Below, one piece after another: positions 40,905-50,000 of a DNA stretch of 64,000 nt; the first letter of the stretch is position 1; each line of letters begins with the position of its first letter. Made by a program: the position numbers and the translations under genes. Origin of the DNA: Oscillospiraceae bacterium (GTDB lineage Bacteria; Bacillota; Clostridia; Oscillospirales; Oscillospiraceae); assembly GCA_910574635.1 (NCBI GenBank), contig CAJTCG010000005.1:156448-220447 (forward strand), read 5' to 3'. The notes beneath the pieces are model-generated. The model ran no database searches. It was not told the DNA's origin and saw only the letters and a program-made list of their open reading frames with translations.

Positions 40905-42749
40905 TTACCAACTCTTTCCGATGTCGGCGCCGGCGACCTTGTTGGCGAAGATGTAGCAGAACAGGATGAACAGCAGCACGCACACGGAAATGGCGTCGGA
41001 CATCTGGGCGTAGCCCTCCTGGGAGTAGGTGAAGGCCAGATAGGACATGGTCCGGGTGGTGGGCGTCATCATGATGATGATGAGGTCCAGCTCCTTGGCG
41101 ATGGAGATGAACACCAGCATCAGGCCGGAGATGAAGCCGTTCTTCGCCAGGGGGACAATGATGGTGGCCATCCGCTTCCAGAAGCTGGCGCCGGCAATGT
41201 CCGCGGCTTCCTCCAGCTCCACGCTGATGGAGAGCATGTTGGCGGTGCCGGAGCGGCTGGCGAAGGGGAAGTGCTTGACCACGGAGGTGAGAACGATCAG
41301 GGTGAAGGTGCCGTAAAGGGAGGGGATCAGCCCGCCGAAGTGAGGCACGCTGAACATGGAGAAATACATGGTGGAGAAGGCCACGCCGCTCATCAGGTAG
41401 GGAACGAACACCAGCTGCTCGGTGAGGTTGCCGTACCACTTGCCCCGGCCGCGGGAGCTGATGTAGCCCAGGAACTGGCCGCAGAAGGCGGTGATGAGGG
41501 AGGTGATGATGGTCAGGCGGACCGTGTTCCACAGGGCGCTGAAGAACTCGGGGTTGCGGAAGATGCCCGCGTAGTTGGTGTACTTCTCCGCTTCTCCGGC
41601 TTCGCCGATCCAGTTGTAGAGGGTCAGGTTTTCGGGACCGTAGCCCGCGCCGGTGGTGATCTGGAAGGTCTCCATAATCAGCACAAAGAAAGGCATGACC
41701 ATGGCCAGGAACAGGAAGACGGCCAGGAACGCCATCATGGGCTTCTTTGCCGCGCCAAGAGGCATCAGGGTGCTGCGGCCGCCCTTGCCGCCCACGGTGG
41801 CATAGGACTTGCGCACGCCGATGGCCCTCTGGTTGCTCATCAGAATCAGAGCCGCCAAGCCGACCAGGACGATGGACATGGCGTAGCCCACGCCCCGGGG
41901 ACCCTGGTCGATGTAGACGCGCATGCGGGTGGCCAGGGTGTAGTAGCCGATGCGGTTGCCCAGGTTGGCCGCCACGCCGTAAGTACCGATGGACTTGGAG
42001 ACGGTCATAACCAGGGCGGAGAGCACGGAGGGAAGAATCAGCGGCAGGGTGATGTAGCGGAGAATCTGGGCCTTATTGGCGCCTTGAATCTCGCCCATCT
42101 CCTCCAGCTCCGAGTTGATGGAGCGGAGGGCGCCGGAAACCTGAATGTAAGAGAACGCGTAGTAGTGCATGGACATGCACAGCACGATGGCCGTGGGCCC
42201 GTAGGCCAGCCAGTCGGGAATCGGGATGCCCATGCCGGTGAGGAATCCGTTTGCGCCGCTGGTGGGCGTGCGGAACACCGCCAGCCAGGCGATGGCCTTG
42301 GTCCAGGAGGGAATCATGTAGGGCACGGTAATGAGAATGCCCAGAACTTTCTTGCCGGGGAGGTCGGTACGGATCATCAGCCAGGCCAGCACCGAGCCCA
42401 GAGGCACGGAAATCAGCGTGGTGAAGAAGCCGCAGACAAAGGAGTGCAGCAGGGGCTCCCACAGCACGGCCTTGGACATGTTGCTCATCAGCATGTACTG
42501 CCAATAGTAGAGTGTGAAGTCGCCCACTTTGCCGTCCACACGGCGAAGCTCGCCCTGCGCCAGGGTGAAGGTGGACTTAATCATGGTCAGCAGGGGAATG
42601 ACGATCAGGCAGAACAACACGATCAGGCTGACCAGCACGACCATGTTGAAGGGGTTTTTGAGCACGTTTAGGATCAGGTTCTTCAACCGACGTGCCGTCA
42701 ATTTCTTTCTGGGGGGTCTTTCCTTGGTCACGGTTACTGCATTTGACAC
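40905..42749 (-). CDS. Fused double-domain ABC importer permease, FbpB type (614 aa)
   Basis: Two permease domains (about 50-320 and 355-600) lie in one chain, with some twelve helices and two EAA-type coupling loops (ELEEMGEIQGANKAQILR and ELEEAADIAGASFWKRM). This is the layout of iron(III) importers. The start is a GTG (42747-42749), five bases after agaggtg; the longer frame continues into the untranslated leader. Confidence 0.92.
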   Translation of the reverse strand: MSNAVTVTKERPPRKKLTARRLKNLILNVLKNPFNMVVLVSLIVLFCLIVIPLLTMIKSTFTLAQGELRRVDGKVGDFTLYYWQYMLMSNMSKAVLWEPLLHSFVCGFFTTLISVPLGSVLAWLMIRTDLPGKKVLGILITVPYMIPSWTKAIAWLAVFRTPTSGANGFLTGMGIPIPDWLAYGPTAIVLCMSMHYYAFSYIQVSGALRSINSELEEMGEIQGANKAQILRYITLPLILPSVLSALVMTVSKSIGTYGVAANLGNRIGYYTLATRMRVYIDQGPRGVGYAMSIVLVGLAALILMSNQRAIGVRKSYATVGGKGGRSTLMPLGAAKKPMMAFLAVFLFLAMVMPFFVLIMETFQITTGAGYGPENLTLYNWIGEAGEAEKYTNYAGIFRNPEFFSALWNTVRLTIITSLITAFCGQFLGYISSRGRGKWYGNLTEQLVFVPYLMSGVAFSTMYFSMFSVPHFGGLIPSLYGTFTLIVLTSVVKHFPFASRSGTANMLSISVELEEAADIAGASFWKRMATIIVPLAKNGFISGLMLVFISIAKELDLIIIMMTPTTRTMSYLAFTYSQEGYAQMSDAISVCVLLFILFCYIFANKVAGADIGKSW

Positions 42750-42855
42750 GATAACACCTCTTTCTGATAACTGCCGGGAACTCCCCGGGCGATCGAGTCC
42801 TCCCATCCGGTCACGCCCAGGGCTGTCCGCGCGGAGCGGAAATAGGTCCGCTTTG

Positions 42856-42869
42856 CGCAAACGTTTGCG
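42856..42869. promoter_or_regulatory. LacI/CcpA-like operator of the ABC importer
   Basis: CGCAAACGTTTGCG is a perfect 14-base palindrome about 7-20 bases downstream of the predicted transcription start. Its core fits GNAANCGNTTNC of cre sites. A sister site lies at 46539-46550. Confidence 0.65.
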
Positions 42870-42882
42870 ACTTCCTGGATTC

Positions 42883-42912
42883 ATTATAAAGAATCCTGAG
42901 TAGGTTTGTCAA
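42883..42912 (-). promoter_or_regulatory. Promoter of the ABC importer operon
   Basis: Minus-strand TTGACA (42907-42912), 18 bases, TATAAT (42883-42888). The untranslated leader is about 125 bases. The remaining stretch to 43070 is AT-rich and holds no gene I can support. Confidence 0.8.
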
Positions 42913-43070
42913 TTGTCAGCCTCCCGATTTTAGGGGGGGTTTTTTGTTTGTTTTCACGGTTTGTTTACAACTTAAACAAATAGGTGCTTCCTATTTTTGC
43001 TATTTTGTCAATTGCTTTTTGGAGGAATTCCTGAAATTCCGGATACGTTTTCGCCGCCGTTTGCCATTGT

Positions 43071-44801
43071 TTACGATTGAAATTGAGCGGCGTAGAGCTG
43101 GGCATATACGCCTCCGGCGGCCAGCAGCTCCCGGTGGGTCCCCTGCTCCGCCGCGCCGCCCTGGTCCAGCACCAAAATGCGGTCCGCGCCCCGGATGGTG
43201 GCCAGCCGGTGGGCAATGACGAAACAGGTCCGCCCTTGGCGGAGCCGTTCCATGGCCAGGCTGATCTCCCCCTCGGTCTCCGTGTCCACGTTGCTGGTGG
43301 CCTCGTCCAGAATGACCACGTCCGCGTCGGTGAGGAGGCACCGGGCGATGGCCAGAAGCTGCTTTTGCCCTTTGGAGACGCCCTCGTCGGTGAGGACGGT
43401 GTCGTAGCCCTGGGGGAGGGAGGAGATGAAGCGGTGGATGCGGGCGGCCTTGGCGGCCTCCACAATCTGCTCCCGGGAGGCTCCCGGCGCGCCGTAGGCG
43501 ATGTTCTCGGCGATGGTGCCGCCGAAGAGCCAGGTATCCTGGAGCACTAAGGCCAGGCGGCGGCGCAGGCCGTCCCGGCTGTAGGCGTCCAGGGGGACGC
43601 CGTCCAGGATGATGCGTCCGCCCTGGGGCCGGTAGAACCGGAGGAGGAGGGAGACCAGGGTGGTCTTCCCCACCCCGGTGGGCCCGACCACGGCGGCCAG
43701 GCTCCCCGCCGGGATGTGGGCGGTGAAGTCCCGGAGGACGGGACGGGCGGGGTCGTAGCCGAAGGACACATGGTCAAAACGGATGTCGCCCCGCAGCCGA
43801 TCCACGGAAAGGGCCTCCGGCGGGTCTGCCGTTTCCGGCTCCTCGTCCAGTAAATCCATCACCCGCTCGGCGGCGGCGGCGCTGGCCTGGAGTTCCGCCA
43901 GGAGGTTCGCGGCTTCCCGGATGGGGCCGGAGAACTTCCGGGAGTACAGGACGAAGGAGGAGAGGCTCCCCAGGGACAAACCGCCGCCCAGGTACAGCAG
44001 GGCTCCGAAAACGCTTACGAAGGTAAGGGAGATGTTGTTGACAAAGTTCACCGAGGGCCCCAGGGAGGAACTGGCCCGGTCCGCGTCGTAGTAGGCCCTG
44101 GAGGCCGCGCCGTTGCGCCGGTCAAAGAGGCCCAGGTCCTCCTTCTCCACGCCGTAGGCCCGAATGGACCGGCGGCAGCCCATTCGCTCCCCGGCAAAGC
44201 CGTTCAGGGCCCCCAGCTCCTTGGAGCGGAGGCGGAAAAGGGGATGAATGCGCTTCATCTGGAAGCGGGTCAGCGCCGCCGACAGGGGGACGGTGACAAA
44301 GAACACCAGGGTCAGCCGGGGGGAGAGGAGGAGCAGCATCAGGAAGGACCCGGCCACGGTAAAGACGCTGGTGCCCAATTGCAGAAGGTCCGTGGAGAGG
44401 GTGGCGTTGACGGTGTCCACGTCATAGCAGATCCGGCTGATGAGATCCCCGGAGGGGTGGGTGTCGAAGTAGTCCACCGGCAGTTCGCTCATGCGGTCAA
44501 ACGCGGCTTTGCGGAGATCGTGCGAAACGGCCTGGGCCGTTTGGATGAGGCGGGAGGATACGGCGTAGTTCAGGAGAGAGGACAGGGCATAGCAGCCCAG
44601 CATCCCGGCGCAGTTCCAAACCACGCCGGGAAAGTCCACGCCTCCCGCCCGGACGCCCACGGCGTCCACCGCCCGGCCGGAGAGCAGGGGGGCCGCCAGA
44701 GACAGCAGATTTCCCGCCAGCAGCAGGACCAGCAAGAGCAGGAACCGGAAGCCGTAAGGGCGGAGAAAACGGCTTAAGCGGACCAGCACGTTCTTTTTCA
44801 T
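43071..44801 (-). CDS. ABC exporter half-transporter, canonical ATP site, second pair (576 aa)
   Basis: Six-helix membrane domain and ATPase domain. Walker A is GPTGVGKTTL, the signature is VSKGQKQLLAIARC (the usual GG replaced by KG), Walker B is VVILDEATSN with Glu, and the switch is VIAHRLATI with His. This half should hydrolyse ATP. It overlaps its partner by 4 bases (ATGA). Confidence 0.93.
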   Translation of the reverse strand: MKKNVLVRLSRFLRPYGFRFLLLLVLLLAGNLLSLAAPLLSGRAVDAVGVRAGGVDFPGVVWNCAGMLGCYALSSLLNYAVSSRLIQTAQAVSHDLRKAAFDRMSELPVDYFDTHPSGDLISRICYDVDTVNATLSTDLLQLGTSVFTVAGSFLMLLLLSPRLTLVFFVTVPLSAALTRFQMKRIHPLFRLRSKELGALNGFAGERMGCRRSIRAYGVEKEDLGLFDRRNGAASRAYYDADRASSSLGPSVNFVNNISLTFVSVFGALLYLGGGLSLGSLSSFVLYSRKFSGPIREAANLLAELQASAAAAERVMDLLDEEPETADPPEALSVDRLRGDIRFDHVSFGYDPARPVLRDFTAHIPAGSLAAVVGPTGVGKTTLVSLLLRFYRPQGGRIILDGVPLDAYSRDGLRRRLALVLQDTWLFGGTIAENIAYGAPGASREQIVEAAKAARIHRFISSLPQGYDTVLTDEGVSKGQKQLLAIARCLLTDADVVILDEATSNVDTETEGEISLAMERLRQGRTCFVIAHRLATIRGADRILVLDQGGAAEQGTHRELLAAGGVYAQLYAAQFQS

Positions 44802-46510
44802 ACGGCCCCTCCCATCTGGAGCTCCGCCATGCGGCGATAGCGCCCGCAGGTTTCCAGGAGTTCTTGGTGTGTTCCCTGGGCGGCAATCACACCGTCTTCC
44901 AGCACCAGGATGCGGTCCGCGTCCCGGAGGGAGGACACCCGCTCAGAGATGATTACCTGGGTGACACCGGGAAAGTCCCGGCGGATGGCGGAATGGAGAG
45001 CGGCGGCGGTGCGGTAGTCCAGGGCGCTGTCAGCGCTGTCCAAAATCAAAATATTGGGGCGGGCCGCCAAAGCCCGGGCGATGAGCAGCCGTTGGCGCTG
45101 GCCGCCGGAGAGATTGGCACCCCGGATATCCAGCTTGGCGTCCAGACCTTCGGGCAGATGTTCAATGAATTCCCAGGCTTGGGCGGTCTTGGCGGCGGCG
45201 GTCACGTCCTCCCGGGAGAGCCCCCGGAGGAAGGAGATGTTTTCGTAGACACTGTCGTTCAGCAGGGCTTCATTCTGGAAAACCACGCCGAAGCGGCCCC
45301 GCAGATCCTCCCGGCTGAGCGTGGAGACGTCCCGCCCTCCCAGCCAGACGACGCCGCCGTCCGCGTCATAGAGGCGGAGAAGCAGAGAAACCAGGGTGGT
45401 CTTTCCGGAACCGGTGGGGCCCAGGATGCCCAGGGTTTCCCCTTTATTTAATAGGAAGGAAGCGCCGTCTAAATCCTTTTCTACCCCCAGGTAGGAAAAG
45501 GACACGTTTTCCATACCCAGCTCCGGGCCCTGGAGGACCGGGCCCTCAGGGATGCGGACCTGCTGGTCTTCCGGGGCCAGGAGGACCTCCTCAATCCGCC
45601 GGGCGGAGGCCACGCCTTTGCTGAATTTGACAAAGAGCTTTGCCAGGCCCAGCGTGGCGGTTTGAATCAACGTAAAATAGGAAAGGAAGGCGACAATCTG
45701 GCCGGAGGCCATCCGTCCCCGGTCCACCAGCAGGGCGCCCGCCAGCACGACCAGCACCAGTCCCAGGTTCAGAAGGAAATCCGCCAGGGGATTGGCGGCG
45801 GCCATGATGCGGCCCGCGGTCTGTTCGGCCTCCATAGAAGCCCGGCTGGCGGCGGTGAAGCGTTCCCTTTCCCGCGCCTGGCAGGCCAGGACCTTGACAA
45901 CGCGGACCCCGGAGGCATTCTCCCGCAGAACGCGGACCACGGTGTCGACCGCCTCCTGGGCCCGGGTATACCGGGGAATGCCCTGACGGGTCACCAGCCA
46001 GATGGCGAAAAATGTGGCGGAGCAAACCGCGAGCTGTACGAAGGCCAGAGACGGGGCCTGGAAGAAGGTCAGTACCAGCCCGCCCAGGACCAGCATGGGG
46101 GCCCGGATGCCGCCGCGCTGGATTTTGTCAAACATCTGGTGGACATTGTAGGTGTCGTTGGTCAGCCGGGAGACAATGGAGGATACGGTGAACCGCTCCA
46201 GCTGGGCCTGGGAGAGAAACAGCGTCCGCTGATAGAGGTCCCGGCGGAGCTGCCGTGTCATATCCATGGACACCCAAGCCGCCATGCGGTTGGCCGTAAT
46301 GTTGCAGAGGGCCGCGCCGAAAGCCATAATCAGCATCAGGCCCCCCGCCCGCCAGACAGCGGGCAGGTCCCGGGCGGGCACGCAGTCGTCAATGATGCGG
46401 GCCAGCAGCAAGGGCAGCAGAAGCTCCAGTAGGGCGGCGGTGAACTTCACCGTCACCCCCACCGCCACCCGCGGGGCGTGGGGACGGAGATAGCCGAGAA
46501 TGGTTTTCAT
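44798..46510 (-). CDS. ABC exporter half-transporter, degenerate ATP site, second pair (570 aa)
   Basis: Same architecture, Walker A GPTGSGKTTL and a good signature NLSGGQRQRLLIARA. The catalytic Glu after Walker B is Ser (ILILDSADSA) and the switch His is Glu (IISERVSSL). It is therefore the non-catalytic half of a heterodimeric exporter. The start follows gaaaggagg. Transcription begins upstream at a promoter with an operator matching that of the ABC importer. Confidence 0.93.
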   Translation of the reverse strand: MKTILGYLRPHAPRVAVGVTVKFTAALLELLLPLLLARIIDDCVPARDLPAVWRAGGLMLIMAFGAALCNITANRMAAWVSMDMTRQLRRDLYQRTLFLSQAQLERFTVSSIVSRLTNDTYNVHQMFDKIQRGGIRAPMLVLGGLVLTFFQAPSLAFVQLAVCSATFFAIWLVTRQGIPRYTRAQEAVDTVVRVLRENASGVRVVKVLACQARERERFTAASRASMEAEQTAGRIMAAANPLADFLLNLGLVLVVLAGALLVDRGRMASGQIVAFLSYFTLIQTATLGLAKLFVKFSKGVASARRIEEVLLAPEDQQVRIPEGPVLQGPELGMENVSFSYLGVEKDLDGASFLLNKGETLGILGPTGSGKTTLVSLLLRLYDADGGVVWLGGRDVSTLSREDLRGRFGVVFQNEALLNDSVYENISFLRGLSREDVTAAAKTAQAWEFIEHLPEGLDAKLDIRGANLSGGQRQRLLIARALAARPNILILDSADSALDYRTAAALHSAIRRDFPGVTQVIISERVSSLRDADRILVLEDGVIAAQGTHQELLETCGRYRRMAELQMGGAV

Positions 46511-46538
46511 GCCGGACCTCCTTTCGTTTGTCTGCGCT

Positions 46539-46550
46539 CAAACGTTTGCG
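46539..46550. promoter_or_regulatory. LacI/CcpA-like operator of the second ABC exporter
   Basis: CAAACGTTTGCG repeats 12 bases of the importer operator, again about 7-18 bases downstream of the predicted start of transcription. Confidence 0.6.
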
Positions 46551-46563
46551 AAAATTTGCATTT

Positions 46564-46593
46564 ATCATACTACGCCCTCCGGCGGCAAGTCAA
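46564..46593 (-). promoter_or_regulatory. Promoter of the second ABC exporter pair
   Basis: Minus-strand TTGACT (46588-46593), 18 bases, TATGAT (46564-46569). Spacing and operator position are the same as in the importer promoter. Confidence 0.65.
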
Positions 46594-46891
46594 TCCGTAT
46601 TTTCGCGTGGGGGAGGGCTGCGGCTTAGAAAGGGGGTGGCGTATCTTTTAAAAAGGAGCGGCGCAGCTGCCGGAAGGGCCGCCGGCAATGCAGGAGAAAG
46701 ACGCGTGGGGGCGAAGAAATCAAAGTTACATATATAAAATAAAAAAGCAAAGTGATATGGAATTGCTAATAGGCAAAAAATTGCACAAAATATATGCAGC
46801 TTTCCATAATATGAGAAAAAATAGAGGAAAAAGAAGCGGTGGAAACGGCAGGAGCGTTTGTTACTGTTATGTTACAACTATGCATATCATA
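46594..46891. other. Intergenic region before the S-layer gene
   Basis: No gene can be supported. From about 46715 the sequence becomes very AT-rich, with A and T runs over roughly 180 bases. It could act as a curved or UP-element-like region for the S-layer promoter. Confidence 0.5.
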
Positions 46892-46920
46892 TTGATTTTA
46901 GAAAACCGCTGTGCTATATT
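46892..46920 (+). promoter_or_regulatory. Promoter of the S-layer-type gene
   Basis: TTGATT (46892-46897), 17 bases, TATATT (46915-46920) with a TGC extension before the -10. Confidence 0.6.
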
Positions 46921-46926
46921 CATCAT

Positions 46927-47065
46927 GCGGCACGGATGAGGCGGCAGTCCCGGGGTAGATACGGGCACGGCTAGCCACTGTATGTGCGCCGGAAAAGCCG
47001 ACGCGTCCCGGCCCGCAAATAACGGCGGTGAACTTCCCGCCGCAAAACAAGGAGGATGAAAATCC
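46927..47065 (+). promoter_or_regulatory. Long structured leader of the S-layer-type gene
   Basis: About 140 bases of GC-rich untranslated RNA. It can form GCG-C-CGG/CCG-A-CGC around an AAAAG loop (about 46988-47008) and CGGCGG/CCGCCG just before the ribosome binding site (about 47029-47048). I could not match it to a riboswitch class. Confidence 0.5.
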
Positions 47066-50000
47066 ATGAAGAAGTTCTTATCCCTGGTCCTCGCACTGGT
47101 TATGACCATGTCTCTGGCCACCATCAGCGCCGGGGCCACCGAGTACAAGGACCTCACCGACAAGGATGAGATCCAGTACGAGGAAGCCGTTGCCGTCCTG
47201 AACCGGATCGGCATTATCACCGGCTACGAGGACGGTTCCTTCCGTCCTGAGACCGAGCTGACCCGCGGCGCCGCTGCCAAGATCATCGTCTCTTTGATGA
47301 TCGGCCCCGAGGCCGCCTCTGCTCTGCCCAACGACGCAAGCCCCTATCCCGACGTTCCCGCGGGCCACACCTTTGCGGGCGTCATCAGCTACTGCAAGAC
47401 CGCCGGCTACATCAGCGGCTATAGCGACGGCACCTTCAAGCCCGCCAACTCCCTGACCGGCTTCGCCTTTGCCAAGATGCTGCTGGGCGCTGTCGGCTAC
47501 AAGAGTGAACTCGAGGGCTTCACCGGCACCGGCTGGACCATGAACGTGGCCCGTCTGGGCAACATCGCCGGCCTGTTCAACCGCCTGAGCTTCCAGGGCG
47601 CCGACGCGGTCAACCGCGAGGAGGCCTGCCAGCTGGCTCTGAACACCCTGAAGGCCACCATGGTCGAGTACACCGGCGGCTTTACCATCACCACCGGAGA
47701 CGCCGCCATTGTCGGGGACAAAACCCGTACTTATGTGACCAGCAACCAGGCCTATGCGAAAAACATCTCCAACCGGAAACTGGACACCGTAGGCAACTCC
47801 AAGGACGATCACTACACCGTGGAGTTCGGCGAGGAGCACTTCAAGGATCTGCGCCTGGACGACGAGCACAAGAATGCGAAGGACGATTTCGGCCGTCCCT
47901 CCAACGTCTGGAGCTACAAGAAGGTCACCATCGGCACCTTCCCCATCGCCCCCGACTTCACCTTCGACAAGCAGGCGGCTTATTCCGATAAGACCGACGC
48001 TGTGAAGAACCGGGCCACCGGCCTGGGCGGCTACACCCTGGAGTCCGACGAGGCGAACGTCTACACCCGTTTCTGGGTGAACGGCACCGAGTACAACATC
48101 AGCGAGTCCGGCAAGAAGGTTGTGTGGGGCGCCCAGTGCCCCGAAACCAACAGCGAAGATGCGATCCGCTCCGGCAAGGAAGCGAAGATCTCCAACATCT
48201 CCGATCTGACCGACAACGGCACCGTGGTCGAGGTCTATGTCTCCGAGGATGAGGCCGACTTCATCACCGACGTCGTGGTGGTCAAGAGCCAGCTCATGGA
48301 GGTCAAGAAGGTCGGTTCCGACTATGTCTCCCTGGAGAAGAAGGACCCCGACGACGGAGACAAGGATTTCCCCGGCTTCAACCAGGATCCCATCGACGTG
48401 AAGGTGGGCAATGTCCAGGCTGAGGACGCCCCCTATGCCGCCTTGAAGGATCTGAAGGCCGGCGACAACGTGGTAATCATCCCTGTGGACGCCGACCATG
48501 ACGGCGAGGACTTCGAGGTCGCCGAGGCCTATGAGCCCGAGACCGTGTCCGGCACCCTGACCGGCGTGAAGGACTACGGCCCCACCAACAAGGCCAAAAA
48601 CGCCGTCTCCCTGACCGTGGGCGGCACCGACTACAGCATCTCCCTGTGGAACAAGGACATGTCCGAAATCGACGGGGACAAGATCAAAGTCACCAAGAAA
48701 GACGTTACCCTGACCCTCGACAAGCACGGCTATGCCCTGCTGGCTGAGGATGTGGGCTCCACCTCCGAGTGGATGGTGATTGGTTCCTTCCGCTCCAACG
48801 TGGAGAACGGCCGCATCGTGACCGTCGTCACCGGCTGGGATATCTCCGGCGAGCCTGTGGAGCTGAACCTTGGCCCCAACTTCGACAAGAACGCCACCGG
48901 CTTCCGCCCCGGCGACCTGGTGAAGTATGAGAGCACCTCCCGCAGCAACCTGTATGACTGGGTCATCGGGGAAGAGGGCGTGTACGACGTCTTCACCGGT
49001 GTGGACGAAAAGACCGGAGAACCCTACAAGATCAAGGCGAGCAACGTCAAGGTCGACCTGCGCGACTACGGAGACGACAGCGCCCTGTTCATTGACAAGG
49101 GAGTAAAGTTCATCTACGTCTCCTTCGACAATGACAACGAGGTTGAATCCATCGAGGTCAAGTCCGAAGTCAAGACCGTGGAGAACAAGGAACTGCGCAC
49201 GACCGCCGAGGGCGTAATCTCCAATACGGGCGCGGACGACAGCCTCCTGCCCATCGAAAAGATTCCCGTCCATCAAAACAACTTCAACGCGGCCCAGGCT
49301 GCGGTGACCAGCAAGGGAGCCATCAAGGCCGTGGTCATCAAGCAGGAAAGCAACGAGGCCGACAGCGCTTCCATGCTGTATGTCCGGGATATGCCCGGCG
49401 GCGCTCACTATGATTCCACCGGCAAGATGGTCTATGTCTACACCGTTGCCATGAACACCGCGGACGGCGTCCGTGAGGAAGAGACCATCTACTCCTATGA
49501 CCGGCTGTACAGAGGCGACTTCGCTTCCTACGCCAAGACCGAGCACGCGGAGCACGACGAGTTCTACACTCTGCGTCAGCGCAACGACTTCACCCAGCGC
49601 ACCACTTCCACCTTCCAGGCTGATATCCAGGAGATTGTGAATGTCAACGCCAGCCTTGTGGAACTGGGTAACTACAAGAAGGTCGGCTCCGGCAGAAGCA
49701 CCGACAAGACCACGCTGGATCTGGCTCCCTATGTCAGCAGCGATCTGAAGGGCGACCTGGGCGTCGGAGACGAGCAGAACATCGTCAGCCTGCGGAAGGC
49801 CGTGTTCGTCGACCTGACCAAAAACGACATCGACAGCTTCGATGATCTGAAGACCTTCATGTTCACCAATCCCACCACGAAAGAGGTGGAGGACTACCGC
49901 CAGCAGAGGGCCGAGGTCCAGCTGGTTGTGAACGACAACCCCGACACCGACGGCTTCCGCCGCGTTGCCATGGTGATCATCACCGGCTGGGTTTCCGCCG

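Noticed and set aside
46927..47065. c-di-GMP or c-di-AMP riboswitch in the S-layer leader
   Set aside because: The conserved core sequences of those classes are not present, so only an unclassified structured leader is claimed.
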